This document shows, in pieces, positions 25,464-34,215 of a stretch of DNA of 64,000 nt. Every line of letters starts with the position of its first letter. Positions within the stretch are counted from its first letter, which is position 1. The notes under the pieces were generated by a model that was given only the letters and a program-made list of their open reading frames with translations, had not been told where the DNA came from and made no database searches. The position numbers and the translations under genes are program-made. The DNA is from CAVQBC01 sp963848415 (GTDB lineage Bacteria > Actinomycetota > Thermoleophilia > Solirubrobacterales > Solirubrobacteraceae). The stretch is from NCBI GenBank assembly GCA_963848415.1, contig CAWKDN010000001.1, forward strand, positions 2,728,001 to 2,792,000. The letters are read 5' to 3'.

Positions 25464-26453
25464 GTGACCCCGTTTGGGCGCGTCCTGATCACCGGCGGAG
25501 CCGGAGCCATCGGCTCCAACCTCGCCGACCAGCTGATCGAGCACGGGACCGAGGAGATCGTCGTCCTCGACAACTTCGTGCGCGGCCGCCGCGACAACCT
25601 CGCCTGGGCGGAGGCCAACGGCCCCGTCACGCTCGTCGAGGGCGACATCTGCGACGCCGCGCTCGTGCGTGAGCTCAGCGCCGGCATCGACGTGGTCTTC
25701 CACCAGGCGGCGCTGCGGATCACGCAGTGCGCCGAGGAGCCGCGGCTCGCGGTGCAGGTGCTGATCGACGGCACCTTCAACGTGCTCGAGGCCGCGGTCG
25801 ACGCCAACGTCCGCAAGGTGGTCGCCGCCTCGTCGGCCTCCGTCTACGGCCTGGCCGAGGTCTTCCCGACCGCCGAGGACCACCACCCTTACGCCAACGA
25901 CACGCTCTACGGCGCCGCCAAGGTCTTCAACGAGGGCCTCCTGCGCAGCCTGCACGCGATGCGCGGCCTGGACTACGTGGCGCTGCGCTACTTCAACGTC
26001 TACGGGCCGCGGATCGACATCCACGGCGTCTACACCGAGGTGCTCGTCCGCTGGATGGAGCGCATCACCGCCGGTGAGCCGCCGCTGATCTTGGGCGACG
26101 GCTCCCAGACGATGGACTTCGTCTACACCGCCGACATCGCCCGCGCGAACGTGCTCGCCGCCCAGGCGGGCGTAACCGACGAGGTCTTCAACGTCGCCAG
26201 CGGGACCGAGACCAGCCTCAGCGAGCTGGCGTCGATGCTGCTGAAGGTCATGGGCTCAGACCTCCCGGTCCAGCACGGCCCGGAGCGCAAGGTCAACAAG
26301 GTGCCGCGGCGTCTCGCCGACACCTCGCTCGCCGCCGAGCGACTCGGCTTCGAGGCCGAGATCGGTCTCGAGGAGGGCCTGACCCGGCTGGTCGAGTGGT
26401 GGCGCGCGGAGCGCGCGCACGAGTCCGTGCCGAGCCTCGCGGGGGCGCAGTGA
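25464..26453 (+). CDS. NAD-dependent sugar epimerase/dehydratase (extended SDR, GalE-like)
   Basis: The 329-residue protein has LITGGAGAIGSNLADQL as the NAD-binding loop, SSASVYG for the catalytic Ser region and LYGAAKVFNEG with the catalytic Tyr and Lys. It then has RYFNVYGPRIDIHGVY, typical of UDP-glucose/GlcNAc 4-epimerase-like SDRs. It acts on cytoplasmic nucleotide sugars. The GTG at 25464 is set by AAGGAG 7 nt upstream. The stop overlaps the aminotransferase start (TGATG), beginning a plus-strand nucleotide-sugar operon of epimerase, aminotransferase, sugar transferase, dehydrogenase and GT4. Confidence 0.85.
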   Translation: MTPFGRVLITGGAGAIGSNLADQLIEHGTEEIVVLDNFVRGRRDNLAWAEANGPVTLVEGDICDAALVRELSAGIDVVFHQAALRITQCAEEPRLAVQVLIDGTFNVLEAAVDANVRKVVAASSASVYGLAEVFPTAEDHHPYANDTLYGAAKVFNEGLLRSLHAMRGLDYVALRYFNVYGPRIDIHGVYTEVLVRWMERITAGEPPLILGDGSQTMDFVYTADIARANVLAAQAGVTDEVFNVASGTETSLSELASMLLKVMGSDLPVQHGPERKVNKVPRRLADTSLAAERLGFEAEIGLEEGLTRLVEWWRAERAHESVPSLAGAQ

Positions 26454-27592
26454 TGCAGGTCCCGTTCACCCGTCCCTACTTCACCGGCGCGGAGGCCGAC
26501 GCCGTCGGCGCGGCCATCACGTCGGGCTGGGTCTCCCAGGGCCCGCGCGTGCAGGCCTTCGAGGCCGCCTTCGCCGAGCGCGTCGGCGCGGCCGAGGCCG
26601 TCGCGACGACCAACTGCACCACGGCGCTGCAGCTCGCGCTCTACGTCTGCGGCGTCGGCCCGGGCGACGAGGTCATCGTTCCCTCGCTCTCGTTCATCGC
26701 CACCGCCAACGCGGTCTGGCAGAACGGCGCGACGCCCGTGTTCGCCGACATCGACCCGCTGACCTACAACCTGGACCCGGCGGCCGCCGCGCACGCGATC
26801 ACCGCGCGCACGAAGGCGATCATGCCGGTCCACCAGCTCGGCCTGCCGGCCGACATGGACCCGTTCCTCGCGCTGGCCGAGCGCCACGGCCTCGCGCTGG
26901 TCGAGGACGCCGCCTGCGCGATCGGCGCGACCTACAAGGGGCGGCCGATCGGCTCGCTCGGGCCGCTGGCCTGCTTCTCGCTGCACCCCCGCAAGGTGAT
27001 CACCACCGGCGAGGGCGGCATGATCACGACCAACGACCACGCCCTGGCCGACCGGCTGCGCAAGTTGCGCCAGCACGCGATGGACCTCTCCGACCTGGCC
27101 CGCCACAGCGCGCAGGACATCGTCTTCGAGAGCTATCCCGAGCGCGGCTGGAACTGCCGCATGACCGACATGCAGGCGGCGCTCGGCCTCTGCCAGATGG
27201 AGGTGCTCGACGAGATCCTCGCCGAGCGCACCCGCCTGGCGGCGCGCTACTCCGAGGCGCTGGCGGGCATCCCCGGGCTGGAGCCGCCCTACGAGCCCGA
27301 CTACGCGACCCGCACGTGGCAGTCCTACGCGTTCCGCCTGGGGGCCGAGGCCCCGGTCGGGCGCACGGAGCTCATGCGCGGGCTGCTCGAGGACGGCATC
27401 GCCACCCGCCGCGGCGTGATGGCGATCCACCACGAGGCCAGCTACGCCGGCGTCGACGCGCTGCTGCCCCACACCGAGGCCGCCACCCGCGACGTGCTGA
27501 TGCTGCCGCTGTTCCCCGGCATGGGGGACGACGTGCAGGACTACGTCATCGACCGCCTCGAGGCGCGCGTGGCCGCCCGGGCCGCCGCCTAG
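26453..27592 (+). CDS. DegT/DnrJ/EryC1/StrS-family sugar aminotransferase
   Basis: The 379-residue protein has the PLP-dependent nucleotide-sugar aminotransferase layout. Features are SGWVSQGPRVQAFE, TTNCTTALQLAL, VPSLSFIATANAV, EDAACAIGA and the PLP lysine in LHPRKVITTGEGG. The C-terminal region RRGVMAIHHE and LPLFPGM closes the active site. It transfers an amino group, usually from glutamate, to a keto-sugar nucleotide. The ATG overlaps the epimerase stop. Together with the dehydrogenase gene two positions downstream it could build an amino sugar. The product's position and stereochemistry cannot be read from the sequence. Confidence 0.9.
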   Translation: MQVPFTRPYFTGAEADAVGAAITSGWVSQGPRVQAFEAAFAERVGAAEAVATTNCTTALQLALYVCGVGPGDEVIVPSLSFIATANAVWQNGATPVFADIDPLTYNLDPAAAAHAITARTKAIMPVHQLGLPADMDPFLALAERHGLALVEDAACAIGATYKGRPIGSLGPLACFSLHPRKVITTGEGGMITTNDHALADRLRKLRQHAMDLSDLARHSAQDIVFESYPERGWNCRMTDMQAALGLCQMEVLDEILAERTRLAARYSEALAGIPGLEPPYEPDYATRTWQSYAFRLGAEAPVGRTELMRGLLEDGIATRRGVMAIHHEASYAGVDALLPHTEAATRDVLMLPLFPGMGDDVQDYVIDRLEARVAARAAA

Positions 27593-27608
27593 CCGACCGA
27601 GCCGTGCC

Positions 27609-28310
27609 GTGAACGCCACCAGCGTCCCACTCGGAAGCGTCGCCCACGAGGCGGTCGAGGTCGTGGACTCCGGGTCCAGGTTCACGGCCGTGACCTGCCG
27701 GCTGCTGGACATCGGGCTCGCGGCCGTGGCGCTCGTGCTGCTCTCGCCGGTGCTGCTGGTGATCGCGATCGCCATCCGGCTCGACTCCCCCGGGCGCGTG
27801 CTGTTCCGCCAGGAACGGCTCGGGCGCCGGCTGGAGCCGTTCACCATCAACAAGTTCCGCACCATGACCGACGGCGCGGCGCACGACACCCATCGCCGCT
27901 TCGTCATCGGCCTGATCACGGCCAACGGCGCGCCGCAGCCGGCCGACCACCGGACGATGTTCAAGCTCACCAAGGACGAGCGCATCACCCGTGTCGGGCG
28001 CTTCCTGCGCCGCTCGAGCCTGGACGAGCTGCCCCAGCTCTTCAACGTGCTCAAGGGGAGCATGTCGCTGGTCGGGCCACGCCCGCCGATCCCCTACGAG
28101 GTCGAGCACTACCCCGCCCACTGGTACGGCCGCTTCGCGGTCAAGCCGGGGCTGACCGGCCTGTGGCAGGTCAGCGGCCGCTGCGAGCTGACCCTCGAGG
28201 AGATGATCCGTCTGGACATCGACTACGCGCAGCGCCGCTCTCTGTGGCTGAATGCGTGGATCATCCTGCGCACGCCGATGGTGGTCCTGCACGGGACGGG
28301 GGCTGCGTGA
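27609..28310 (+). CDS. Polyprenyl-phosphate sugar phosphotransferase (bacterial sugar transferase, WcaJ/WbaP-like catalytic domain)
   Basis: The 233-residue protein has one hydrophobic N-terminal segment (about 30-52), as in monotopic phosphoglycosyl transferases. The catalytic core then shows RVLFRQERLGRR, INKFRTM, RRSSLDELPQLFNVLKG, SLVGPRPP and PGLTGLWQVSGR. It moves a sugar-1-phosphate from a nucleotide sugar to undecaprenyl phosphate at the inner face of the membrane. This is the first membrane step of repeat-unit assembly, which the flippase would later export. The GTG start lies 17 nt after the aminotransferase and the stop overlaps the next gene (TGATG). Confidence 0.92.
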   Translation: MNATSVPLGSVAHEAVEVVDSGSRFTAVTCRLLDIGLAAVALVLLSPVLLVIAIAIRLDSPGRVLFRQERLGRRLEPFTINKFRTMTDGAAHDTHRRFVIGLITANGAPQPADHRTMFKLTKDERITRVGRFLRRSSLDELPQLFNVLKGSMSLVGPRPPIPYEVEHYPAHWYGRFAVKPGLTGLWQVSGRCELTLEEMIRLDIDYAQRRSLWLNAWIILRTPMVVLHGTGAA

Positions 28311-29368
28311 TGCGCGCCGTCGCCCCGCCGCTGGGCATGGTGGTCGTCGGCTACGGCTACTGGGGCCCGAACATCGTGCGCAACATCGACGACCGGCCCG
28401 AGCTCGAGCTGCTCGGGCTGTGCGAGATGGACCCGGCCAAGGCGGCGAAGTTCTCCGAGCGCTTCCCCGGGATCCCGACCACCGCGGACTTCGACGAGGT
28501 GCTGGCCGACCCGCGCGTCGGCGCCGTCGCGGTGGCCACGCCGCCGCGGACGCACTACGGCCTCGTGCGCCGGGCGCTCGAGGCGGGCAAGCACGTGCTG
28601 GTCGAGAAGCCGCTGGCCACGAAGGTCACCGACGCCGAGGAGCTCGTGGAGCTCGCCGAGGCGCGCGGGCTCGTGCTGATGCCCGGCCACACGTTCCTCT
28701 ACAGCCCGCCGGTCAACAAGATCCACCAGCTGATCGGGACGGGCGAGCTGGGCGACGTCTACTTCGTCACCTCCTCGCGCATGAACCTCGGCCTCTACCA
28801 GCCCGACGGCGTCGTGTGCGACCTCGCGCCGCACGATCTCTCGATCCTGCTCTACTGGCTCGACCAGCCGGTGTCGGTCGTCACCGCCTCGGGCTGCACG
28901 GTCTTCCAGCACGGCGTCCCCGAGACCGCGTTCCTCACCCTGCGCTTCGCCGGCGGCCCGACCGCCAACGTCCAGGTCTCCTGGCTGGCGCCGCGCAAGG
29001 TCCGCCAGATGGTGGTCGTCGGCAGCCAGCGGATGATCCAGTACGACGACGGCGCCTCCGACGGCGCGGTGCGCGTCTACGACCGCGGCCTGGACTGGAA
29101 GCTCCCGCAGACCGAGAACTTCGGCGAGCATCAGCTCACCTACCGCTCGGGCGACATGGTCGCCCCCCGGCTCGACGCCGCCGAGCCGCTGAGCCTCGAG
29201 CTGGCCGACTTCGCCCACGCCATCGCGAGCGGCGAGCGGCCGCGCTCGCACGCCCGGCTCGGGCTGGAGATCGTGCGCGTGCTCGACGCCGCCAAGCTCT
29301 CGCTGGAGAGCGGCGGGCAGCCCGTCGCCGTGCCGCGCCGCGGCGCGCCGATGCTCGAGGCGGCCTGA
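28310..29368 (+). CDS. Gfo/Idh/MocA-family nucleotide-sugar dehydrogenase (copy 1)
   Basis: The 352-residue protein has the NAD-binding VVGYGYWGPNIVRN, the family motif VEKPLAT and DLAPHDLSILLYWLD in the C-terminal domain. It resembles WlbA-like UDP-GlcNAc(A) 3-dehydrogenases, which provide a 3-keto sugar for a DegT aminotransferase; both types are in this operon. The ATG overlaps the sugar transferase stop. A second protein, at 43216, is strikingly similar through most of its length (same GYGYWGPN, MPGHTFLYSP, SSRMNLGLYQ and NVQVSWLAPRKVR), so the gene was duplicated. Confidence 0.85.
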   Translation: MRAVAPPLGMVVVGYGYWGPNIVRNIDDRPELELLGLCEMDPAKAAKFSERFPGIPTTADFDEVLADPRVGAVAVATPPRTHYGLVRRALEAGKHVLVEKPLATKVTDAEELVELAEARGLVLMPGHTFLYSPPVNKIHQLIGTGELGDVYFVTSSRMNLGLYQPDGVVCDLAPHDLSILLYWLDQPVSVVTASGCTVFQHGVPETAFLTLRFAGGPTANVQVSWLAPRKVRQMVVVGSQRMIQYDDGASDGAVRVYDRGLDWKLPQTENFGEHQLTYRSGDMVAPRLDAAEPLSLELADFAHAIASGERPRSHARLGLEIVRVLDAAKLSLESGGQPVAVPRRGAPMLEAA

Positions 29369-29369
29369 G

Positions 29370-30629
29370 GTGCGGGCTTCGTCGAACCAGGGCTCGCAGC
29401 GGCGGGCCCTGCTGATCTCCGAGAACGCGCCGGTGCCCGCCGACCGGCGGGTGTGGAACGAGTGCCGCGCGCTGACCGCCGCCGGCTGGGACGTGACCGT
29501 CGTCTGCGCCCAGGGCGAGACGCGCGACATGGCGCCCTTCGACGTCGTCGAAGGGGTCAAGCTGCACCGCTATCCGCTCGCGCCGTCGGCCGGCGGCCCG
29601 CTCGGCTACCTGCGCGAGTACGGGCAGGCGATGTGGCGGATCCGCAAGCTCGTGGCCCGGCTCGCCCGCAGCCAGCGGTTCGACATCGTGCACGCCTGCA
29701 ACCCGCCGGACTTCCTGCTGGCCGCGGCGCTCGAGCTGCGCCGGCACGGGTCGCGCTTCGTCTTCGACCACCACGACCTCGTCCCGGAGCTCTACCGCGC
29801 GCGCTTCGGCGGCTCGGAGGGCGATCCGCTCTACCGCGTCGCCGCCGCCGGCGAGCGCGTGGCCTTCCGCCTCGCCGACGTCTCGATCGCCACCAACGAG
29901 TCCTACCGCCGGATCGCCGTGCAGCGCGGCGGGATGGCGCCCGAGGACGTCTTCGTGGTCCGCAACGGGCCGGACCTCGAGCGCTTCCGGCCGGTCGCGC
30001 CCGATCCCGCGCTGCGCCGCGGGCGAGAGCATCTGCTCAGCTACCTCGGGATCATGGGGCCGCAGGACGGCGTCGACCACGCGCTGCGCGCGCTCGGGCA
30101 CCTGCGCACGCGCCGCGAGGACTGGCACGCGATCTTCATCGGCGACGGCGAGATGCTCGAGCCGATGCGCGCGCTGGCCGCCGAGCTCGGCCTGGCCGGC
30201 GCGGTGGAGTTCGCCGGCTGGCGCGGCGACGACGACATCCGCCGGATCCTCTCGAGCTCGGACGTCTGCCTCGCGCCCGACCCGCCGAGCCCGCTCAACG
30301 ACGTCTCGACGATGATCAAGATCCCGGAGTACATGTCGATGGGCCGCCCCGTGGCCTCCTACGAGCTGACCGAGTCGCGCGTCTCGGCCGGCGAGGCCGC
30401 CGTCTACGCCACCCCCGGCGATCCCGAGGCGCTCGGGCGCTGCGTGGACGAGCTGCTCGACGACCCGCAGCGGCGCGCGCGGATGGGTGCGCTGGGCCGC
30501 GAGCGGGTCGAGCGCGAGCTCGGCTGGCAGCACTCGGTGGGCGCGCTGCACGCGGCCTACGAGCGGGCGCTGACGCGCGCGCCGCAGCGCCGGCGCCTCG
30601 CGCTGCCGGCCCCGGCTCCGGCGCGCTGA
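29370..30629 (+). CDS. GT4-family glycosyltransferase
   Basis: The 419-residue GT-B protein has the N-terminal ENAPVPADRRVWNE and HACNPPDFLL. The C-terminal donor-binding half contains LSYLGIMGPQDGVD, FIGDGEM and IPEYMSMGRPVASYEL. It transfers a sugar from a nucleotide donor with retention of configuration, onto the lipid-linked repeat unit. The GTG start is one base past the dehydrogenase stop, so it is the last gene of the plus-strand operon that begins with the epimerase at 25464. Confidence 0.88.
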   Translation: MRASSNQGSQRRALLISENAPVPADRRVWNECRALTAAGWDVTVVCAQGETRDMAPFDVVEGVKLHRYPLAPSAGGPLGYLREYGQAMWRIRKLVARLARSQRFDIVHACNPPDFLLAAALELRRHGSRFVFDHHDLVPELYRARFGGSEGDPLYRVAAAGERVAFRLADVSIATNESYRRIAVQRGGMAPEDVFVVRNGPDLERFRPVAPDPALRRGREHLLSYLGIMGPQDGVDHALRALGHLRTRREDWHAIFIGDGEMLEPMRALAAELGLAGAVEFAGWRGDDDIRRILSSSDVCLAPDPPSPLNDVSTMIKIPEYMSMGRPVASYELTESRVSAGEAAVYATPGDPEALGRCVDELLDDPQRRARMGALGRERVERELGWQHSVGALHAAYERALTRAPQRRRLALPAPAPAR

Positions 30630-30821
30630 GCGCGCGGCGCGACCGGCCGCGGCGCCCGCCGGCCTTCATCACCCTCGAGCCGCTCGACGACGGGCTGGCC
30701 GAGCGTGCCGCCAGAGCGGCGCTCGCCGCCGCCCGCGCCGGCGTGCTCGTGACCTGAGCGCCTCGCCGCCCGGGAGGCGACCTGAACGGAAGTCGGGGGC
30801 GCTCCGAACCGTTCTAGAGGC
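30630..30821 (+). other. Intergenic gap with weak hairpin
   Basis: This 192-nt stretch holds a weak stem CGCCTC/GAGGCG (30756-30776, 9-nt loop) that may end the preceding operon. A 42-codon open frame here has no start signal, so I do not call it. Confidence 0.3.
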
Positions 30822-32135
30822 GTGTACGCCTCAGTCCGCAACCGGCCAGCGGAAGCGACGGCGCCGGCGATCCCGGTCGCGGGCGCCACGCCGCGCCGCC
30901 GCGTGCGCGGCCCGATCGCCGGCACGGTGGTGCTGCTGGGGCTCGTCAGCCTGTTCACGGACCTCGCGCAGGAGATGGTCGTCGCCGTCCTGCCGCTCTA
31001 CCTCACGGTCCAGCTCGGCCTCAGCCCGCTGGCCTTCGGCCTGATCGACGGCCTCTACCAGGGCGCCACCGCCTTCGTCCGCCTACTCGGCGGGCTGGTG
31101 GCCGACAAGCGCGGGCGCTACAAGGAGATCGCTGCGCTCGGCTACGGCGTCTCGGCGTTCTGCAAGCTCGGCCTGATCGCCGCCGGCGGGGCGTGGCTGG
31201 CCACCACCGCGGTGCTGCTGGTCGACCGGCTCGGCAAGGGGGTGCGGACCGCGCCGCGCGACGCGCTGATCTCGCTCTCGAGCGAGCGCACCGCCCTGGG
31301 CATCAACTTCGGCGTGCACCGCGCGCTGGACACGGTCGGCGCGATGCTCGGCCCGCTCGCCGCCTTCATGCTGCTGGCGGCCGTGCCCGGCGGCTATGAC
31401 TCGATCTTCCTGGTCAGCTTCTGCGTGGCGCTCGTGGGGCTGGGGATCCTGCTGCTCTTCGTGCGCAACCGGCCGGCCCGCAAGGCCGAGGCGCCGGCGC
31501 CGGTCGAGCCGGCGGCCGCGCCGGCCGCCGAGCCCAAGGTGGACCTGCGGGCGGCGTTCGGCCTGCTGCGCATCCGCCGCTTCCGGGCGATCGTGCTCGC
31601 CGGCGGCGGCCTCGCGCTGCTGAGCGTCAGTGACGCCTTCCTCTACCTCGTGGTCCAGCGCCAGGCCGACCTCAGCGCCAAGTGGTTCCCGCTGCTGTTC
31701 CTCGGGACCGCCCTGGCCTACCTCTCGCTGGCCGTGCCCGTCGGCCGGCTCGCCGACAAGGTCGGCCGCGGGCGCGTGTTCATCGGGGGACACCTCGCCT
31801 TCCTCGCCGTCTACCTGCTGCTGGGCTTCGCCCAGCTCGGCACCGCGCAGATCCTGCTCGCGCTCAGCCTGCTGGGCATCTACTACGCCTGCACGGACGG
31901 CGTGCTCATGGCGCTCGCGAGCACGACGCTGCCCGAGCGCCTGGTGACCAGCGGCTTCGCGCTGGTGACGACCGCGACCGCCACCATGCGGTTCGGCTCC
32001 TCGCTGCTCTTCGGGGCCGCCTGGACGGTCTGGGGGCCGCAGACGGCGATCCTCGCCTTCCTGGTCGCGATGGCGCTCGCCGTCCCGGTGGCCGCGCTCG
32101 TCCTGCGGCGCTCCGCCGAGCCACAGCCCGCATGA
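30822..32135 (+). CDS. Major facilitator superfamily transporter
   Basis: The 437-residue protein has about 12 hydrophobic helices and a central cytoplasmic linker rich in Ala, Pro and Glu. The loop-2 motif GGLVADKRGRYK is the classical MFS signature after helix 2, and VGRLADKVGRGR is its copy in the second half. The substrate is unknown; an efflux role is possible. The GTG at 30822 is not preceded by a clean ribosome binding site and the first 30 residues are poorly conserved in character, so an internal start near 30900 cannot be excluded. Its stop overlaps the next gene (ATGA). Confidence 0.85.
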   Translation: MYASVRNRPAEATAPAIPVAGATPRRRVRGPIAGTVVLLGLVSLFTDLAQEMVVAVLPLYLTVQLGLSPLAFGLIDGLYQGATAFVRLLGGLVADKRGRYKEIAALGYGVSAFCKLGLIAAGGAWLATTAVLLVDRLGKGVRTAPRDALISLSSERTALGINFGVHRALDTVGAMLGPLAAFMLLAAVPGGYDSIFLVSFCVALVGLGILLLFVRNRPARKAEAPAPVEPAAAPAAEPKVDLRAAFGLLRIRRFRAIVLAGGGLALLSVSDAFLYLVVQRQADLSAKWFPLLFLGTALAYLSLAVPVGRLADKVGRGRVFIGGHLAFLAVYLLLGFAQLGTAQILLALSLLGIYYACTDGVLMALASTTLPERLVTSGFALVTTATATMRFGSSLLFGAAWTVWGPQTAILAFLVAMALAVPVAALVLRRSAEPQPA

Positions 32136-33202
32136 GCCTGCGCGCCCGGATCTCCCTCTTCGCCGCGCTGGTCGCCGCCTGCGCGCTGGGCGCCGTCGGG
32201 GCGGTCCTCGCCGCCAAGCCCGACGCGCCCGAGCGGGCGACCGGGGTGCCGGCGCTCGCCCAGGCCGACGCGTCCGAGGCGCGCGAGCTGATCAGCCGGC
32301 CGTCGATGGTCTTTCGCTCCAACGAGCCCGGCGACGCCTACGGGCGCGTCGCGATCGCGCCGCTGGGCCGCCGCGGCGCCCAGGCGAAGGTCACCGACCT
32401 GCGCTGCGACCGCGTGGCGGTGGCAGCCGCCGGCAACCGGGGCATCTGCCTGCAGTCCGACCGCGGCGTGGTGACGACCTACAAGGCCGTGCTCTTCGAC
32501 GCGGCGAGCTTCCGGGTGCTGCACGAGCTCGAGCTCGCGGGCACCCCGAGCCGGGCGCGCATGTCGCCCGACGGCCGCTACGCCGCCTACACGGTCTTCG
32601 TCAGCGGGCACTCCTACGCGCAGGGCGGCTACTCGACGCGGACGGCGATCCTCGACGTCGCGCGCGGCAAGGAGATCTCCGACCTCGAGAGCTTCGAGGT
32701 GCTGCGCGACGGGCGCAAGATCGACGCCGCCGACTTCAACTTCTGGGGCGTCACCTTCGCGCGCGACCCCAACCGCTTCTACGCGACGCTCGGCACCGGG
32801 GGCAAGACCTACCTGCTCGAGGGCGACCTCGCCGCCCGCACGCTGACGGTCCTGCGCGAGGGCGTCGAGTGCCCGGCGCTCTCGCCGGACGGCGAGCGCA
32901 TCGCCTTCAAGCAGCGCGCCGGCGGCGGGCTCGGGCCCGTGCGCTGGCGCGTCGCGGTGCTCGAGCTCTCCGACCTGCGCGTCCGAACGCTCAGCGAGAC
33001 CCGCAACGTCGACGACCAGATGATGTGGCTCGACGACGCGACCGTCCTCTACGGGCTGCCGCGCAAGGACTCCGGCTCGGCGACCACCGACGTCTGGGCC
33101 GTGCGCGCCGACGGCGGCGGAGCCCCCCGGCGCTACCTGAAGGGCGCGTGGTCGCCCGCTCCGGTCACGCCCGGCGCCGCTGAGGGCGCGGCGTCGTCCT
33201 GA
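32132..33202 (+). CDS. Secreted TolB/PD40-like beta-propeller protein
   Basis: The 356-residue protein has an N-terminal signal or anchor helix (ISLFAALVAACALGAVGAVLA). Repeated propeller-blade motifs follow: ARMSPDGRYAAYTV, ECPALSPDGERIAF and VWAVRADGGG. Such propellers usually mediate protein contacts outside the membrane. The ATG overlaps the MFS transporter stop by four bases, so the two are made together and may work together at the envelope. I recognise no catalytic residues. Confidence 0.75.
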   Translation: MSLRARISLFAALVAACALGAVGAVLAAKPDAPERATGVPALAQADASEARELISRPSMVFRSNEPGDAYGRVAIAPLGRRGAQAKVTDLRCDRVAVAAAGNRGICLQSDRGVVTTYKAVLFDAASFRVLHELELAGTPSRARMSPDGRYAAYTVFVSGHSYAQGGYSTRTAILDVARGKEISDLESFEVLRDGRKIDAADFNFWGVTFARDPNRFYATLGTGGKTYLLEGDLAARTLTVLREGVECPALSPDGERIAFKQRAGGGLGPVRWRVAVLELSDLRVRTLSETRNVDDQMMWLDDATVLYGLPRKDSGSATTDVWAVRADGGGAPRRYLKGAWSPAPVTPGAAEGAASS

Positions 33203-33217
33203 CGGCCCGGTCGCCCG

Positions 33218-33745
33218 TCACGCCGCCGCGAGCGCCCGCATCGTCTCCTCCTCCAGCGCCCCGGCCGCCTCGGCGGCGAGGCACTCGCGCAGCTCCGCAC
33301 GGTTCTCGACCCCCAGCACGACGGTCGCCAGCCCGTCGACCCGGACCACCCCGCCGCGCGGGACTTCGCCTCCGCCCGCCGAGCTCGGTGGCCCGCTCGC
33401 GGATGGCCGCGTTGTCCGGGCGGCCGGCGTCGCCGAACACCCACACGTCGCCGCTGAAGTCGAGCGCGTTGGCCACGCACTGGACCGCGTGCGGGCGCGG
33501 CTCCTCGCTCAGCAGCTCGAGCACCAACGGCGGCCAGCCGATCGCGGCAGGCCCCAGGCGCCGACGTCGCCGCGCTCGAGGCGCAGGCGCTCCAGGCTCT
33601 CGCGCAGGCTTTCCTCGATGCGCCGCTCGAGCGCGGCGGGCTGCGCGTCGGGCAGCTCGACCTTCGTGCATACGCGCACGCCGTCGGGCAGGGCGCCGGC
33701 GAACGCCTCGCCCACCACCCGCCGACACCCTCGCCCACTGCAGCC
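33218..33745 (-). pseudogene. Aldo/keto reductase pseudogene (5' truncated, two frameshifts)
   Basis: Three blocks in two reading frames line up with an aldo/keto reductase. The first is VVGEAFAGALPDGVRVCTKVELPD with ERRIEESLRESLERLRLERGDV; the second is the middle PHAVQCVANALDFSGDVWVFGD. The third is the C-terminal DGLATVVLGVENRAELRECLAAEAAG, ending at the stop complementary to 33218-33220. The reading frame shifts near 33545 and again near 33360. The N-terminal 60 or so residues, including the catalytic Asp/Tyr region, are absent. It is therefore not functional unless the assembly is wrong. Confidence 0.75.
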
Positions 33746-33827
33746 CGCCTGGCATAACGAGAATCGCCCTCGCATAAGCGGAGCGATGGCCGGGTGCGGC
33801 CGCGGGCCGGCTGCGATCATCCCGAAC

Positions 33828-34190
33828 GTGAGCGAGTTCGACGTCTTCCTCGCCGACTGCCCGGCCCGCACGACGCTGGAGATCGTCGGCGACCGGTGGT
33901 CGGTGGTGGTCGTCGTCGCGCTCGGGGAGCGGCCCCGCCGCTTCACCGAGCTGCAGGAGCGCATCGGCGGGATCTCCAAGAAGGTCCTCGCCGAGGTGCT
34001 TCGTCGCCTGCAGCGGGCCGGCGTCGTGGAGCGCACCGTCCTGCCCACGGCGCCCCGGGGCGTGCGCTACTCGCTCACCCCGCTCGGCGAGTCGCTGGCG
34101 GAGCCGGTCGGGGCGCTGTCGCGCTGGGCCGAAGAGCACACCGACGCGGTGCTCGCGGCACAGGCGGCGGTGCAGGTCACCGCGAGGTAA
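33828..34190 (+). CDS. HxlR-family winged-helix transcriptional regulator
   Basis: The 120-residue protein fits the MarR-like HxlR family. A single Cys near the start (ADCPARTTLEIVGDRWSV) precedes the wing region FTELQERIGGISKKVLAEVLRRLQRAG and the beta-wing RYSLTPLGESL. HxlR proteins often sense electrophiles or redox state through that cysteine and control a neighbouring oxidoreductase. The GTG at 33828 places the Cys at the usual position 11; an ATG at 33786 is in frame. The next gene on the same strand encodes an NADP-binding reductase, the likely target. Confidence 0.85.
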   Translation: MSEFDVFLADCPARTTLEIVGDRWSVVVVVALGERPRRFTELQERIGGISKKVLAEVLRRLQRAGVVERTVLPTAPRGVRYSLTPLGESLAEPVGALSRWAEEHTDAVLAAQAAVQVTAR

Positions 34191-34215
34191 CCCACGCCCG
34201 CCCATCCTGCGGGCG

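Noticed and set aside
26123..28063. Long minus-strand open frame over the nucleotide-sugar operon
   Set aside because: Opposite to genes with complete catalytic motifs.
30630..30757. Open frame of about 42 codons after the GT4 gene
   Set aside because: No start codon with a binding site in this stretch, and no similarity to any family I know.
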